NCBI GenBank assembly: GCA_030248195.1
Contig: JASAND010015686.1
Location: 1-64,000 of the forward strand
Length of the DNA: 64,000 nucleotides
Source of the DNA: Trissonchulus latispiculum
Lineage: Eukaryota; Nematoda; Enoplea; Enoplida; Ironidae
Direction of reading: 5' to 3'
The notes under the pieces were generated by a model, which had not been told where the DNA came from, did not search any database, and worked only from the letters and a program-made list of their open reading frames with translations. Numbering within the stretch: position 1 is the first letter of the stretch; every line of letters starts with the position of its first letter. A program made the position numbers and the translations under genes. This document shows positions 39,383 through 50,918 of the stretch, one piece after another.

Positions 39383-40962
39383 GGGTCCTTCACTCAGGCC
39401 CTCAAGTCGGGGCCGGGCCGAGGTAGGAAAAAGTGGGTGCGGGCCGGGCCAGGCCAAGTACTGGAGCGGGCCGGGCCTGGTGTTTTCATTTAAAGATTTT
39501 GTCTTGTTTTCAGTTTTTGGTATTTTTTATTAAAATACTTGTTTTTTCCTGAACTAAATTTTCACTAATCATTGCTTTTTATTTCCATCCTTAAATTTCT
39601 TAGCCCTTAGAGTGCACAGTTAGCCATCCTTACATATGCACAGTTAGCGTACTTGTGTTTAAGGTGGTGATTCCCTTTGGTCACACAAAGTTTGCACCAT
39701 TATTACTCATTCATTACTTTACTTTTACTACAAGCCATTTTTATATCAAAATGTAGCTTGACATTTTCTCTTTTTAATGCATCCACGAAACGAATGTTGC
39801 TTTTCTAAAATATTTTTAACACATTTTAGAAGAAGTATAATTTTCCAGAATTTTTGCAGACTCAAGTAAATTTTTTCGCGAGACATCGGTTATATCATTC
39901 GATACCTCCATCAAATAGCTGGGGACGATTTTTTATTTATTGTGAAAGCACTCTTCGTTACAGAGAAATAAGCTGAAATGTGTGCGTTACCTGTATTTTG
40001 CCTACTTTTTCCAAATTTGTCAAGCGATTACTTTAGCTAGAAAGCAGCAATCGGGGCAATTAAAAAATTGTCCCTGGGTATATTTGTGCAGAACACATTT
40101 GTTCAGTAGCAGCCCTCCAGCTTGCATGGTGAATGCTCCACAATCTTTGGAAAAAATTGGTCGTGTTTTTGCAAAAACTACATTTTTATGATAGCAGCCT
40201 ACAGGATAGCAGTTGGAAGACGATCATGCGTCGGATAATTTGTCCCTGTGAGACCTTCAGATCGACGCCCTTAGTTTGATTTTACGGCTTGCGTAATTCA
40301 AGAAATGTGGGATAATTTGTTTCGGCAAAAATGACAAGTTTCCGACGCAAAAAAAAAAAAACCGGAACCCCCCGGGAGAAAAACCCAGACCCCGGGTTAC
40401 AAAACAAAAAAAAAAACCCCAAACGGACTGCGAAAAAAATAAACTGCCAAACGTTCAGAAATTGGGAAAAATCACCCTGACCGGAAATCTCGAATTTTTG
40501 AATCAGGATTGCGCGGAGGGTGTTAGAACGCTAAAAGAACTTATTTCGGAAAGTTTCATCATATTTCATCTTGATTTACGCCGCCAAATAAGATTATGTT
40601 CCAAAAGGAATCACCACCTTAAACATACTTTTAGCTCTAACTTGTACATTAGCACCTTGATATTTGTTCTGAATTTTAGCCGTGTTACTTGTAACTTAGT
40701 TATTTGAATCTATTAAACTGAACACCGAATTGGTAAACCCAAAGAACTGAACCGCGGACTGTCGGGCAAAATATACGATAGGTACGAGAAGTCACTTAAA
40801 AATAGTATCTGTGACGACGAATAAAATTCTGTGAAATTTGAACACTGATTTTTTATTTTTGGCAACGACAAAAAATTAGTAAAAATGGGCATAAAACCGG
40901 GCCGAGGTCGAAAAGTTTGGAAAGGGGCCGGGCCTAAAAATTCAGGCCCGTGAAGGTCCCTA
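39383..40962. mobile_element. GC-tipped DNA element with AGGGTCCTTCAC-type termini
   Basis: Termini read GGGTCCTTCAC and GTGAAGGTCCC between TA dinucleotides, followed by GGGCCGGGCC-rich subterminal sequence at both ends. Copy A lacks it at the matching place (about 29300). It contains the X-family element at 39663-40618. No transposase is visible. Confidence 0.65.
39663..40618. mobile_element. TTAA-flanked element family X, nested copy
   Basis: GGTGGTGATTCC termini inside TTAA on both sides. Similar to 18848-19981 along most of its length. The stretch 40349-40440 is replaced by odd homopolymer-rich sequence. Confidence 0.75.
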
Positions 40963-41094
40963 TTAACGAAAACTGAAAAACATGAACGCATGTATTAAGT
41001 TTAAACACCAGCATCTTCGCATTCTTCTTCGCTCAGAAGAAGCCAATAGTGTTCTGTAATGTGCATTTATCGTTGCGGATAGCCATACAAATAG

Positions 41095-41475
41095 ATACGG
41101 GGCGGATCCTGGGTGGCTTGTCTCGAAAAAATTTTGAGGGGACTTGTACCTCGAACCAAAATTATTAAAAGTATCATAAACACTAGTTAACGATAGCAGC
41201 AAATTAAATTCGCGATTTCTAGTAAATCTGCAACAAAATTATCAATTTTAAAGAAAAATTTAAAATTTTGATGACTTGTTAGAAAAATTATTAAATTTTA
41301 GCAAAAAGATCCGGCGAAGCCGGAACTTTTATTCAATTTTGGTACGAAAACTTATTTTCCTTCCATTTAAAGCATACCCCCAACATGCCCTACCCTAGTT
41401 TTCTTTACCCCTTTTCCTGCGGGCGGTAGGGATTGCACCTTGTCCGAGATGGGGGATCCCCTGCGTTAACCTATG
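41095..41475 (+). repeat. Dispersed repeat family S, copy 2
   Basis: Direct match to 25035-25385, including the CGGATCCTGG start and the GGCGGTAGGG end. A palindromic GATCCGGCGAAGCCGGAAC lies inside. Confidence 0.5.
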
Positions 41476-41689
41476 CTTCATCAGTTTCGTCATCAGCTTC
41501 ATCATAAAACCGGATGACTATTGTTATTGAGTACATTACTGGTTTTTAATGCTAAATCGCACAATGTACAGGCCTCCTTCAACCTACACACCCGCACAAT
41601 GTACAATGAACAATGTGGGTGCGCCTCTTTCAATTTGTGCGAATATTGCGCGTTGTACTTTCACCCATAAGAAAAGGCCCTTTTCTAGG

Positions 41690-41945
41690 GCTTCATTGTA
41701 GTTCTTATATTCTTTTCTCTTTGCTTTGCAACAGTGGAACCACAAAATAAATTTTTCCCGTAGTATTACGGAGGGAAAAGTGGATTTTGTGGTTCCCACT
41801 AATTTGCATGTATGCAAATTAGTTTCATCTCTTATTCTTTGCTCACTTTCCCTTGTTATTCACTTAGGCTTTGACTTTTACTCCAACAAGCCGTATATTG
41901 CATCTTGAGCGGAACGGGGGCCGTTCCTCCTGCTTTGCGATTCTT
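41690..41945 (+). repeat. Retroelement terminal repeat, copy 1
   Basis: Contains a strong hairpin (GTGGAACCACAAAAT pairing with ATTTTGTGGTTCCCAC) around a GTAGTATTACGG core, then an AACAAGCCGTATATTGC segment. Shared with 44560-44812. Confidence 0.8.
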
Positions 41946-42085
41946 TATCATTTCTCACTGCTCACAGCGGGGGCCGCCGATGGGTAAGGCGAACAAGATG
42001 TTCGGATACCAATTTCGGCGGATCCTGTTCTTCTGCAGGCAAGATTAAAAAGTCGGACCTTCGTTTTTCCTCCAATCATGATCAT

Positions 42086-42427
42086 TTGGTTTTCCTGAAG
42101 AAAATTGACAAAACCTTGAAGAAGGTTAAGAAGATTGGGAAACGCTATCAGGATCGGGGCCGAGACATGCCGAAATTGCTGAAACACGTTCGGTCCATGG
42201 CTAAAGCTGTCCGGAAACGGCGTAAGGATGTCGTCCTCGGGGATACTTTAAGATATAAAACTGCCAAAGCCCTAGAAAAGTCCAAGGAACTGGGGTTGGA
42301 TCCGACGGAAAGCATGGTCCTTAGTCTCCAAGCTTGTACTTCGAACCAGGCTCCTCCGCGGCCCTCTCGACGGAGCCGGAGCCACAGGACTCCCAACTGG
42401 GTCCCGGCAACGCCTCATCACGCCTAA
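42086..42427 (+). pseudogene. Gag-like basic segment of the retroelement
   Basis: A 113-residue Lys/Arg-rich frame (KTLKKVKKIGKRYQDRG) precedes the reverse transcriptase. Its position suits the first gene of a DIRS-type element. The start is unclear and the frame overlaps the next one. Confidence 0.4.
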
Positions 42428-42499
42428 GCGCCCTCCAACAGCCCGAGATCGATTCTTCCTCTCTGGGCAATCCGGGCATTTCGTTTCCCAATGTCCCCG

Positions 42500-43330
42500 G
42501 AACCTTGATCCACCTGCCAATCCCTGATTTGGATATCGTTCTTGAGGAGTCTGTGGATAAGCCGTACCAAGTTGCTGTTCTCAAATGTAAGCTTGAATCG
42601 TTTTATATTGTTCAAAGGGATCTTTGTAATAATAATGCAGTTAAGGGTAGACTGCGTGCTGCTTTCGCTTTTTGGGCCACTCTTACCAACCTTCGCTTAA
42701 TCCTATCTACCGTTCGTTATGGCTACACTGTAGCCCTGCTTGGCCAGGTCCCGAGGTTAATCCTCGACAACAATCGTTCAGCTTTATGCCATCTCTCCTT
42801 TGTTATGCAAGAACTCACTGCTATGCTTGATCGTGGCCTTGTTAAGTCTGTTACATTTTCCGATTGCCACGTTGTTAACCCGCTTACTGTTCTTGACAGC
42901 AGCAATAATTTATTTTGGATTGCTCTGTTCTTAACACTCATGTTGCCAAATTTAAGTTTAAATTGGAAGGGCCCGAAGTGGTTGTTAAATTGGTGCATCG
43001 TGGTTGGTTTATGTCTACATTGGACCTCAAGCCAGGTATTTTCATGTTGATATTGCATCAATTTCTCAACCATTTTTGTCCTTTTCCTGGTTTATTGATG
43101 GAATACGCAAGCATTTTCAATTTACTGTTCTTCCTTTTGGCATTTCATCTGCTCCATATATTTTCAATAAACTCATGCGCGATTTTACCACTAAATGGCG
43201 AGGACAGGGAATCACCTGCCTTTAGTTTTTTGATGATTTCTTTTTGCCGCGCCGACCCAAGCTTGCTTATGGCGCGTTTTGTATCAAATTATATCTGATT
43301 TGCATTGCGCTGGTTTTGTTATTAATGTAG
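42500..43330 (+). pseudogene. DIRS-type reverse transcriptase, broken
   Basis: Segments in three frames read GRLRAAFAFWATL, LDNNRSALCHLSFV, a VVNPLTV motif, then STLDLKPG with FHVDIAS, and TVLPFGISSAPYIFNKLMR. These are the palm motifs of DIRS reverse transcriptases in the right order. An in-frame TAG (43223-43225) lies just before the catalytic FFDD (43226-43237). Shifts occur near 42905 and 43040. Confidence 0.8.
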
Positions 43331-43679
43331 ACAAATCAATTTTAATTCCCTGCCAAACTTTAGAAATTCTTGGCATTGGTGTCAACTCTCTTACCATGCA
43401 TGTTTACGTTCCTTCGAAAAAGCTGGATAAGATTCTCTTTTGCCTTCAAGACTGCCTTGCTCTCTCATGTGTCACTGCTCGCCAGCTTTTACGGGTTGGA
43501 GACTCACTTATTTCGGTGAAATTGGTTGTTGGAGATTTAGTTTTGTTGAGAACACGGTCGGCTTTACGCTTTATCTGCTCGTGCGGATAAGTGGGATGCG
43601 TTCCTATCTTGACTCCCGGGGTTTGTGAGGATTTACGTTTTTGGTTGCAACAATTAACTTCTTTGAGTGCTAGAAACCT

Positions 43680-44216
43680 GGAGCCCTCTCAAAGTGAGGT
43701 GCGTTTTCGCATTTTTTCTGACGTTAGTGAGAAAGCAGGGGCTGCTGTACTTTTTGACGGATCTTCTACTAAAGTGGCGTATTTTCAGCTGTCTGGGGGC
43801 CAGACGTCTACTAGTTCCACTTACCGGGAACTTCTTGGCGTGCAGTTTGGCTTGCATACTTTCAGTCCATTCTCTCGTGAGCTAAGGTTCTTTGGTATAC
43901 TGATAATCAGTCAGTTGTTCACATCTTGCGGAAAGGTAGTATGAAACCTCACCTGCATGCGCTTGCACTGGCTATTTCGAACTTGTGCCTTGAGTCGTCC
44001 ATTGAAATCTCTCCCCGCTGGGTTCCACGCGAATGCAATCTTTTGGCTGATTTTTACTCGGAGTTTAGGGAAACCGACAATTGGTGTATTACTCCTTTTT
44101 TTACTGTTTTAAATCGCCGTTTTGGTCCTTTCACTTTGGATGCATTTGCTCATACTCATAATGTTCAGTTGCCGTGCTCTTTTCCAAATTATATTGCCCT
44201 GGGTCATTGGGTATAG
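43680..44216 (+). pseudogene. DIRS-type RNase H, broken
   Basis: The frame has RIFSDVSEKAGAAVLFDG (first Asp), SSTYRELLGV (Glu) and, after a shift near 43890, YTDNQSVVHILRKGS (Asp) and WVPRECNLLADFYS. These are the four conserved positions of the RNase H that follows DIRS reverse transcriptases. It ends at 44216 with the GPFTLDAFA segment typical of the family. Confidence 0.75.
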
Positions 44217-44559
44217 ACGCTTTTTCACAGTCTTGGTCTTCTGAATTTATTTGGGCGGTCCCCCACCTCGACGGGCCTTGGATGTTCTTCTTAAATTTGA
44301 AAAAAATGGTTCCCGCTTGTTTCCAATAGTTCCTTATTGGGTGTCCGTTCCTTGGTTTCCTCTCCTACTTTCAGCACATAGAATTCGGCGTTACATTAAA
44401 TATTGGTTTGTTTTAGAGAAAGCCAGTGATTTCATTCAGTCGGCTGAACCGCACTGCACCATCGCTGGCCCGAACTATAATACTTCTTTATTGCTCTGTT
44501 TGTTGATTAAATCTTAATTTGTGCATTAAATTTTCGGTATTTCTTCTTTTTCTAGGACT

Positions 44560-44812
44560 TCTTTGTATTTCTTATATTCTTTTCTCTTTGCTTTGCAACA
44601 GTGGAACCACAAAATAAATTTTCCCGTAGTATTACGGAGGGAAAAGTGGATTTTGTGGTTCCCACTAATTGACATATATGCAAATTAGTTTCATCTCTTT
44701 TTCTTTGTTCACTTTCCCTTGTTATTCACTAAGGCTTTGACTTTTACTCCAACAAGCCGTATATTGCTTCTTGATCGGAATGGGGGCCGTTCCTCCTAGT
44801 TCGCGATTCCCC
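44560..44812 (+). repeat. Retroelement terminal repeat, copy 2
   Basis: About 95 percent similar by eye to copy 1, same orientation, with the same hairpin. It separates RNase H from recombinase. Confidence 0.8.
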
Positions 44813-44831
44813 CACCGGCCCTCCCTCCATT

Positions 44832-45873
44832 ATGGTTTCACTTTGGTTGTTTTCATCTTGTTTTTATTGCCAGGTCTGGTTCTTGCGTCAGATTGGTGGC
44901 CGTCACTGCAGATCATTCTTTCTTCGCCGTTGCATATCACGCAGTTTGCTCAGACTGTGCTCCATTCCTTGGCCGGAACTTCTTTGGCTCTTTACACTTC
45001 CCATCTCTCTGATTACTCTGCTTGGCCTTGGTCTGTGTATCACACTACTACTTTTCCGGTCAGTCCTCTTCCTGCCAGCTTGTTTCTTCTTCACAAATTT
45101 GGCAGTCTTGATTATTCAGCCAGGTTCTGCTAATATCGTGGCAGCTAGTCTGAATTGGGCTAATGATTTTCTTGGCCTGGGCCACAAGCTTTCTAGTATT
45201 TCTTATTTTCAGAAATTCCTTCATGGTCTGCACAAGCTTCTAAGCCTCCCTCGAAAAAATTACCCATTACCTCCACCGACCTTCAGAAGGTTTTGGAACA
45301 TTGTTTTTCACTCCTTCCAGCCTGTCATCCTGCGGATGGCCCTATTTTGCCTTTGTGTGTTTGCAGGTTTCTTGCGCTTCTCCGAGCTCCGGGGACTTCG
45401 CGCGAAGGATATCTGTATTTTTGACGATCAGGTTGATCTATACATATCATCCAACAAAACTGACCAACTTCGGAAAGGGCATACCTTAGTTCTTTCTGCT
45501 TCCGATTCGGATTGTTGTCCTGTCTCCCTTTTTCGTCTCCCTTTTTTCCCTCGTCTCCCTTTATATGTCCATCGTCCAACTAGGTCCAGATGATTTTCTC
45601 TTTCAAACTCTCCGTTTTGACCGTTCTCTCGGTTCAAACCGGCTCACGGGCAAACCTTTGACATACGACTGTGCTCGGAAGATTATTCGATCCGCGGTTA
45701 CCTCCACTGGCCTGGATCCCTCTGATTACGGTACCCATAGCCTTCGTGCTGGGGGCGCCACGTCGGCGGCGAACAAAGTTGTTTCTGAGCGTCTGCTTCA
45801 ACTTCATGGCAGATGAAGATCTGCCGCATACAAGGATGGCTATGTGGAGGACTCTTTGTTTTCTCGTTTAGCA
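44832..45873 (+). pseudogene. Tyrosine recombinase of the retroelement
   Basis: The first frame runs to 45593 and contains FAGFLRFSELRGLRAKDI (catalytic Arg) and SSNKTDQLRKGH. The second, from about 45570, has GTHSLRAGGATSAA (His-x-x-Arg) and LLQLHGR; a further shift gives WKSAAYKDGY with the probable nucleophilic Tyr. This R..K..HxxR..H..Y series identifies the integrase used by DIRS/Ngaro elements in place of a DDE enzyme. At least two shifts break it. Confidence 0.82.
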
Positions 45874-45938
45874 GTTTTTAAACTTATTTTGTCCTAATTC
45901 TTGAGCTTCGGCTTGTATTTGGAGAATATTAATAAAGC

Positions 45939-46015
45939 TATATTCTTTTCTCTTTGCTTTGCAACAGTGGAACCACAAAATAAATTTGTCCCGTAGCATT
46001 ACGGAGGGAAAACTA
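45939..46015 (+). repeat. Retroelement terminal repeat, partial third copy
   Basis: Only the first 75 bases of the repeat, ending at the hairpin core GTAGCATTACGGAGGG. Host sequence homologous to copy A resumes shortly after. Confidence 0.75.
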
Positions 46016-46209
46016 ATCTTTTTCTGAATTTTGGTGTCTCTGAATTGCTGATCACCAAATGAATTTGTTTTCTTTTCGCATGCACTATTCAATAGTTGGC
46101 ATACATTAAGGATGCATTTGCTAAAATTAACAGCATGTTACGTTTAGTTGACAACTTTTTGTAATTGACTTATGTGATTCGTATTAATAATACTACATAT
46201 ATAGCTTAC

Positions 46210-46295
46210 CGAACTTTCTACACCATTTTTCTGTGCCACCAATCCATACAGATATGTAGAATCGCCGAAATATGTATATAATTTTCTCAAATAGT
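46210..46295 (-). CDS. Internal exon of the unknown minus-strand gene in copy B
   Basis: Acceptor TTTTTAAAACCAG, donor GTAAGC, 86 bases with phases 1 in and 0 out. It encodes YLRKLYTYFGDSTYLYGLVA and then QKNGVESS. Copy A has a decayed counterpart near 30255-30325 with stops, so only copy B may still be used. No family is recognised. The DIRS-type retroelement would lie in the next intron if the exon at 38942 belongs to the same gene. Confidence 0.45.
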
Positions 46296-46419
46296 CTGGT
46301 TTTAAAAATAACGAAGATGATTCCATATAAATGAAGTGACAGGTAATGACACAGTCTGGCCGCTAAAAACGCATAGCGGGCGTTCTCGTTAGTAACCTCC
46401 GTTCTTCAAAATAATCCCA

Positions 46420-47200
46420 AAGAAATGTTTGCTAAAACTGGTTAGTCTTGGTTTGGACGTACGAAAATACTTCTGACTCATAATAAGAATGTGCTTATCA
46501 TTACTAAGAAAAACTAAGCTTAGTGTATGCTTAATGACAAGTTTAATGAATGCAGGCCTCAATAGGACGGGCAAGAATGTTTCAACTTGCCGCGGCCAGA
46601 GCGTATCAAACAGCTTCTACCTTCGTGCTTTCAAGGTGTCTAGGGAACAATACATGTTAAACAAGTCGCCTCAGTCGCTACAGTTATTACAATTTTCATT
46701 GCCTTAATAAAATGTATTGCACAAAGTGAGAAACTTTGATTAAATTAGTAAAATCAAAATCCTCTAAATATAAGTCTTTTGTAGCAGTGGACAAACCGTG
46801 TATTCATGTCAGCCTGTTCCAGATTCTTCATCGTGCCATTGCTTTCCACTTTCGCTTGTTCTGTATACATCTGAAGATAAAATCTACCAAAACAATGTTT
46901 ACAGGGAAAAGAGAACTTCAGCTATTTTTCTCTTTGCATTTTTGTTTCTTTGAATCAACAGCAAATACAAAGTCCCTCTAAATGACGTTATCTTAGAAGA
47001 ATCTTAATTTTGACTCGAGCGAATTCATTTCACCGGGGAGTATCAACAGGCGATTCTTACGTCAGTGTGGGATTATGATATTGGGATTTTCGTAATAAAC
47101 AGGTTGATTAATTTTGCATTACAACTTGGAGAAACTCAAAATCTTGAAGTAAACCAGTGCATGCTATCGTCACACTCCATTGTAAGCTGCACCTACACCG
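46420..47200. other. No supported gene
   Basis: Short frames only. Upstream region of the 7TM receptor, with an ACTATATAACT TATA-like string at about 47201-47211. Confidence 0.4.
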
Positions 47201-47219
47201 ACTATATAACTTTAGTATA

Positions 47220-48297
47220 ATGCTAATTGTTGAATCTCGAACACTCAAAACAGTGATAAATTTGCCAGGATTTTGTTTTGCCGTTGTAACTTTGTGTTTA
47301 CTTTGTGTCGCAAGCCTTCTGTTGAACGGATGTTTAGGTTACATTCTGTTACGAACAAAAACGGTTGATAAAAGCGTTAGGGTTTTGATGTGTCAGGTGT
47401 CATTTTTGTTCGTTTTGAAAGATGGCTACGGGTTAATTAAAACAGTTTATCATATCGGACTACTGCCTGGTCTGCGGATTCCTAATTCAACTATAACCTA
47501 CGATGGTTGCCTGTATTTGGAACAGTTTGATGCTATTCCAACTCAGTTAGTTAATACATGTTTTCTTTTGCTGAGCTTGGATCGCCTCATGCTAGCTTTG
47601 CAGCTGAAGAAGCATTCAGTGACTCGGAATGAAGAAACAATGTCACTGCTGGTAAAATGTGGATTAGCCTTTGGATACGCGTCATGCTTTATTACACCCT
47701 GCGTTATTAGAACGGAAAAGGGTAAAATTGAGCGCATTTTTGGAAAGATTTTACCCATGTGCGACATCACTATGTTGTTCTTGGAAAGTCCGTTATCCAT
47801 AGCTATCTACATTTTCAGCATATCAGTTGAAGTCTGCTGTGTGATTTCACTCTACACTGCCAACAGGATAACGCGTAATCTTGTCGCAAGCTATTTGCTA
47901 AAATGCTCCCAATTTAGTTTACAACGTAGAATTTTACTCAGTAGATTGGAAGAGACAACGCGGACTGTGGTGACTACGACAACAACGACAGTACTTTTAC
48001 AAACAGTAATTTACATTGCACAGTCCGTGTGGAGCAGTTTTGAGCTAATCACTGCAGGTTGCAGGACCTGCAGTTGTGTCCAGCAGTTTAATTCTATCTT
48101 TGTGCATTAGCCATATTGCTAGTGGAATTCTAAGTGCGACATATCCAGTCATTTGCATCACCAAGTGGATTAGAATCAGACAGTATTTACTAGTTAATAT
48201 CTGCAATCGCAAGATAACAACAAATATTGCAAGTGACACCGTAAATTTTCGAATGACTCAGTTACAAACTGTCTGGGCAGTGCCCCGGCAACGCTGA
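47220..48297 (+). pseudogene. Rhodopsin-like 7TM receptor, nematode-chemoreceptor-like, with one frameshift
   Basis: From ATG 47220 an uninterrupted frame gives six hydrophobic segments: about 47260-47345, 47380-47460, 47530-47600 (ending LSLDRL, a DRY-type motif), 47645-47710, 47785-47870 and 47955-48050. A conserved-looking Cys (YDGCLYLE) precedes the third. Near 48050 an imperfect 7-base repeat (GCAGGTT/GCAGGAC) shifts the frame. The next frame supplies the seventh segment (SSSLILSLCISHIASGIL) and a basic tail to 48297. The intact protein would have about 355 residues in a single exon. It is a plasma-membrane sensory receptor by fold; the ligand is unknown. Confidence 0.65.
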
Positions 48298-48299
48298 AT

Positions 48300-50915
48300 A
48301 CTTGGACCGAAAAGTATCAGAGAACCAAAAAACGGTTGCCCTCAAATCGCGGAATATGGTATTCAACTATGAACTGTCTGTGTATGCCTAAGCACAGAAA
48401 CTAAGCCGTCCTGGCATAGTCCTGGTATCATAACTAGCGCCGAGTGAACATTTTTATCTATAGACGAATGATGTCAAACGGATTGTTAGAATAAATGCCA
48501 AACTGCAAGGACTGCCTACAGTACTGACAACATTTAAGCATTTTCAGTAAAAAAGTGGAAGTTATGCGGAATATAGTGTAGAACAAGTGGACAGCTTTTT
48601 CGTTTGCAAGCCGTACGGTTTGCATAGCATTAGCTTTAATATTTTGTTGGAATTTGAATAAAAGTCAAAAGGTACGGAACAAAGAAACTCTTGTTCGCAG
48701 AAATGTAATCACCCACATTGATCACTTCCTGTTATTAAGTAAGTTACATATTGTAGCACGGAAATTTTCTGAATGAGATACAGAAAATATAAAAGCCTAA
48801 GCATGGTTGTCAGCATTGAGCAGTTAGCTTACGGCTAGAAGTATTCTTCAGACAGCAAACGCCATTATAGCTAATACTGTGTAATACACTACGAAGGTGC
48901 TGCCCTCCGGTGTGTATGCATGTATTTAAACAAATTTGTAAAACGTTCCGATACTACTCTTACCGGAATTCGAACATGGATGATCTAGCTGGGACAATAG
49001 CAAGCAAGCTATATCAATTGATACTGTAGGTTTACAGAATGTGACGAAACTAGCAGGAAACAAGATCAATTCAATCAATTATTCGATCAACTGTAAACAA
49101 CTAGTCAATCATTGGAAGCATGCCCAATATGGTTTAATTAGTTTTGGTCTGCACCTAGTAGTGCTTAGGATAAACCATGAGTAGGTAAAGATCAACTGAC
49201 ATAAAAGCACTCTTAATATATATCGTAACAATCTGTATTACGATATAACAAAATACATACAAAAACATACTGCACAAAATTATACATCATGACATCATCC
49301 AAAAATCAGTTTGTCGCAAATTTGATTTGATAGCCGTCGACAAAAGTGCAGCATGGTGGAAGCCTTAGGTACGGTCCATGAATCACCAAATGAAGATATT
49401 TCTGCAGAACACTGTAACACTTAGTGTCGCAGGCTATTATGTCGCCATGTGCATGTCGAAGTCTTCCATACCCGTTACAGCAATGAATACAGACAAGCAA
49501 AGCTATGAGCTCACTTACACTAACAGACATGTTGATATGTTGGTCTTTGACAATCGTGCTGTTTTTATGCTAAATGTGTGGGGAAAGCAAGCAGTTTGCG
49601 CTTGACAGGTCATTAGTGTGTGATACAGCCGACGTTGACACAATTTGCCTGCTCTTAAGCATCTATCAAATGCAGCCTGGTGCAAGTGGACCCTCGTGGT
49701 ACGTATTAAGCAAGGTAAGATTTGAGACAGGGTGGGCAGAGATAATCCAAATCTTTCTAGTTTACTTTATGCTGCTGACACAACGCCTTCTCACTTGATA
49801 GACGGCTTTGAGTAATCTCATTAATAAGCTTGGTTTGCAAGCTCCCCAGTACTACTTCGAACAATAGCGTCAGTATAACCCAAAAATAGATAGCATACTA
49901 TGAACACAGTGGAGCAACTGCATGCAAAAGATGCAAAATATTTATTTTCAGCAGAAAAGCTTCTTCTTAATAATAAAAATGAGGTAGTATTTTGGTCTTT
50001 TGTGAAATCTAACTCTTCGCTCTCAATTTAACTAATTTAACTCCAAATCCAAAGTATATCCGAAAATCCGAAGTAGACACGTTTCTAACAGATGATAGAG
50101 GTAAGGTCAATGCATTTATGGTGCTGGTTTCCTTTTGTGCAATACTTTTGTGGAGAGTTTTTGAATTGATACACCTTTCGCAATTTTGGGATTACCACCA
50201 GAGCTAGTTTTTTGAAAATGCCCAGTTTCCGCATTAAAACTTGTACCTTGATGGTCTGTTAAAACTCTGTGTATGACATATATTATTGCCCGCCCACCAA
50301 CTTTTAACCCTGATATACTAACTAACTTTGGACAAAATAGTCGCTCTCTCCGATGAAGTCCTCTCTTAATGATTTTTTTCGTATCACTTATTAACCTTAT
50401 CACACTTATTAACAATTATTTTTGTTTCAGTTGGCTAACCAATTTAGTGTTCCTTTACCTATAATATTTACATTCAGTTATTCTAACAGGTGTTTAGTTT
50501 TGAAGTTGAAATTATCAAAAACCAAAAATTATCCCTATACATAAAAAATATAGAAAGTTCAACATTATCGACATGTTCGCCTACTATGTGCATATTTAAA
50601 AGCAGTGAAGTCTGTATAGATGAAAATCTTGGCTTGTTTACCGAAAATGTTTACTTCAGAACGGGTCGGTACCTGGGGTCACTGCACAGACCAATAAAAC
50701 CTTAAAGTCGGGGCACCTGTCACACTCAAAGACACAGGACCAGGGCTCCGTGTGTGCAACCTACAGGCTCAATGTCTGCAGTCCCAGCTTCAATCTCAGC
50801 ACGATCCCACGGCTGAGAACAGTTGCACTAAAAAGTTACCTCCAAACTACGGTCGTGAACAAGTAGAAGACAAGACTGAACTTATACTGATTGTGGCACT
50901 CCGGACACTGATGAA
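48300..50915. other. No supported gene
   Basis: A plus-strand frame at 49574-49707 ends in a good donor (GCAAG then GTAAGATT), and 50490-50705 follows an acceptor-like TTCTAACAG, but neither makes a recognisable domain. They are left as possible exons only. Confidence 0.35.
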
Positions 50916-50918
50916 ATG

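Larger units (their letters stand above)
41680..46018 (+). mobile_element. Degenerate DIRS/Ngaro-type tyrosine-recombinase retrotransposon
   Basis: Gag-like, reverse transcriptase, RNase H and tyrosine recombinase segments lie in this order, all plus strand. About 245 bp direct repeats stand at 41690-41945 and 44560-44812, and a third partial copy at 45939-46015. The middle repeat between RNase H and recombinase is unusual, so two truncated copies may be joined here. Many stops and shifts show it is dead. Confidence 0.8.
38390..46420 (+). repeat. Segmental duplication copy B, expanded by insertions
   Basis: Colinear with copy A (27540-30480) but about 5 kb longer. The extra length is explained by the DNA element at 39383-40962, the S-family repeat, and the tyrosine-recombinase retroelement at about 41680-46018. 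Confidence 0.65.

Noticed and set aside
44771..45133. A separate membrane protein gene in front of the recombinase
   Set aside because: The hydrophobic reading is a shifted frame over the T-rich start of the recombinase gene in the retroelement.
49306..49530. A 74-residue minus-strand frame with a hydrophobic start and four cysteines after it, like a secreted peptide
   Set aside because: Signal-peptide pattern is marginal and lacks a basic start; it is overlapped by an equally open frame on the other strand and no homologue is recognised.
50116..50415. A 99-residue basic minus-strand frame, possibly a C-terminal exon
   Set aside because: Only a weak acceptor and no recognised domain.
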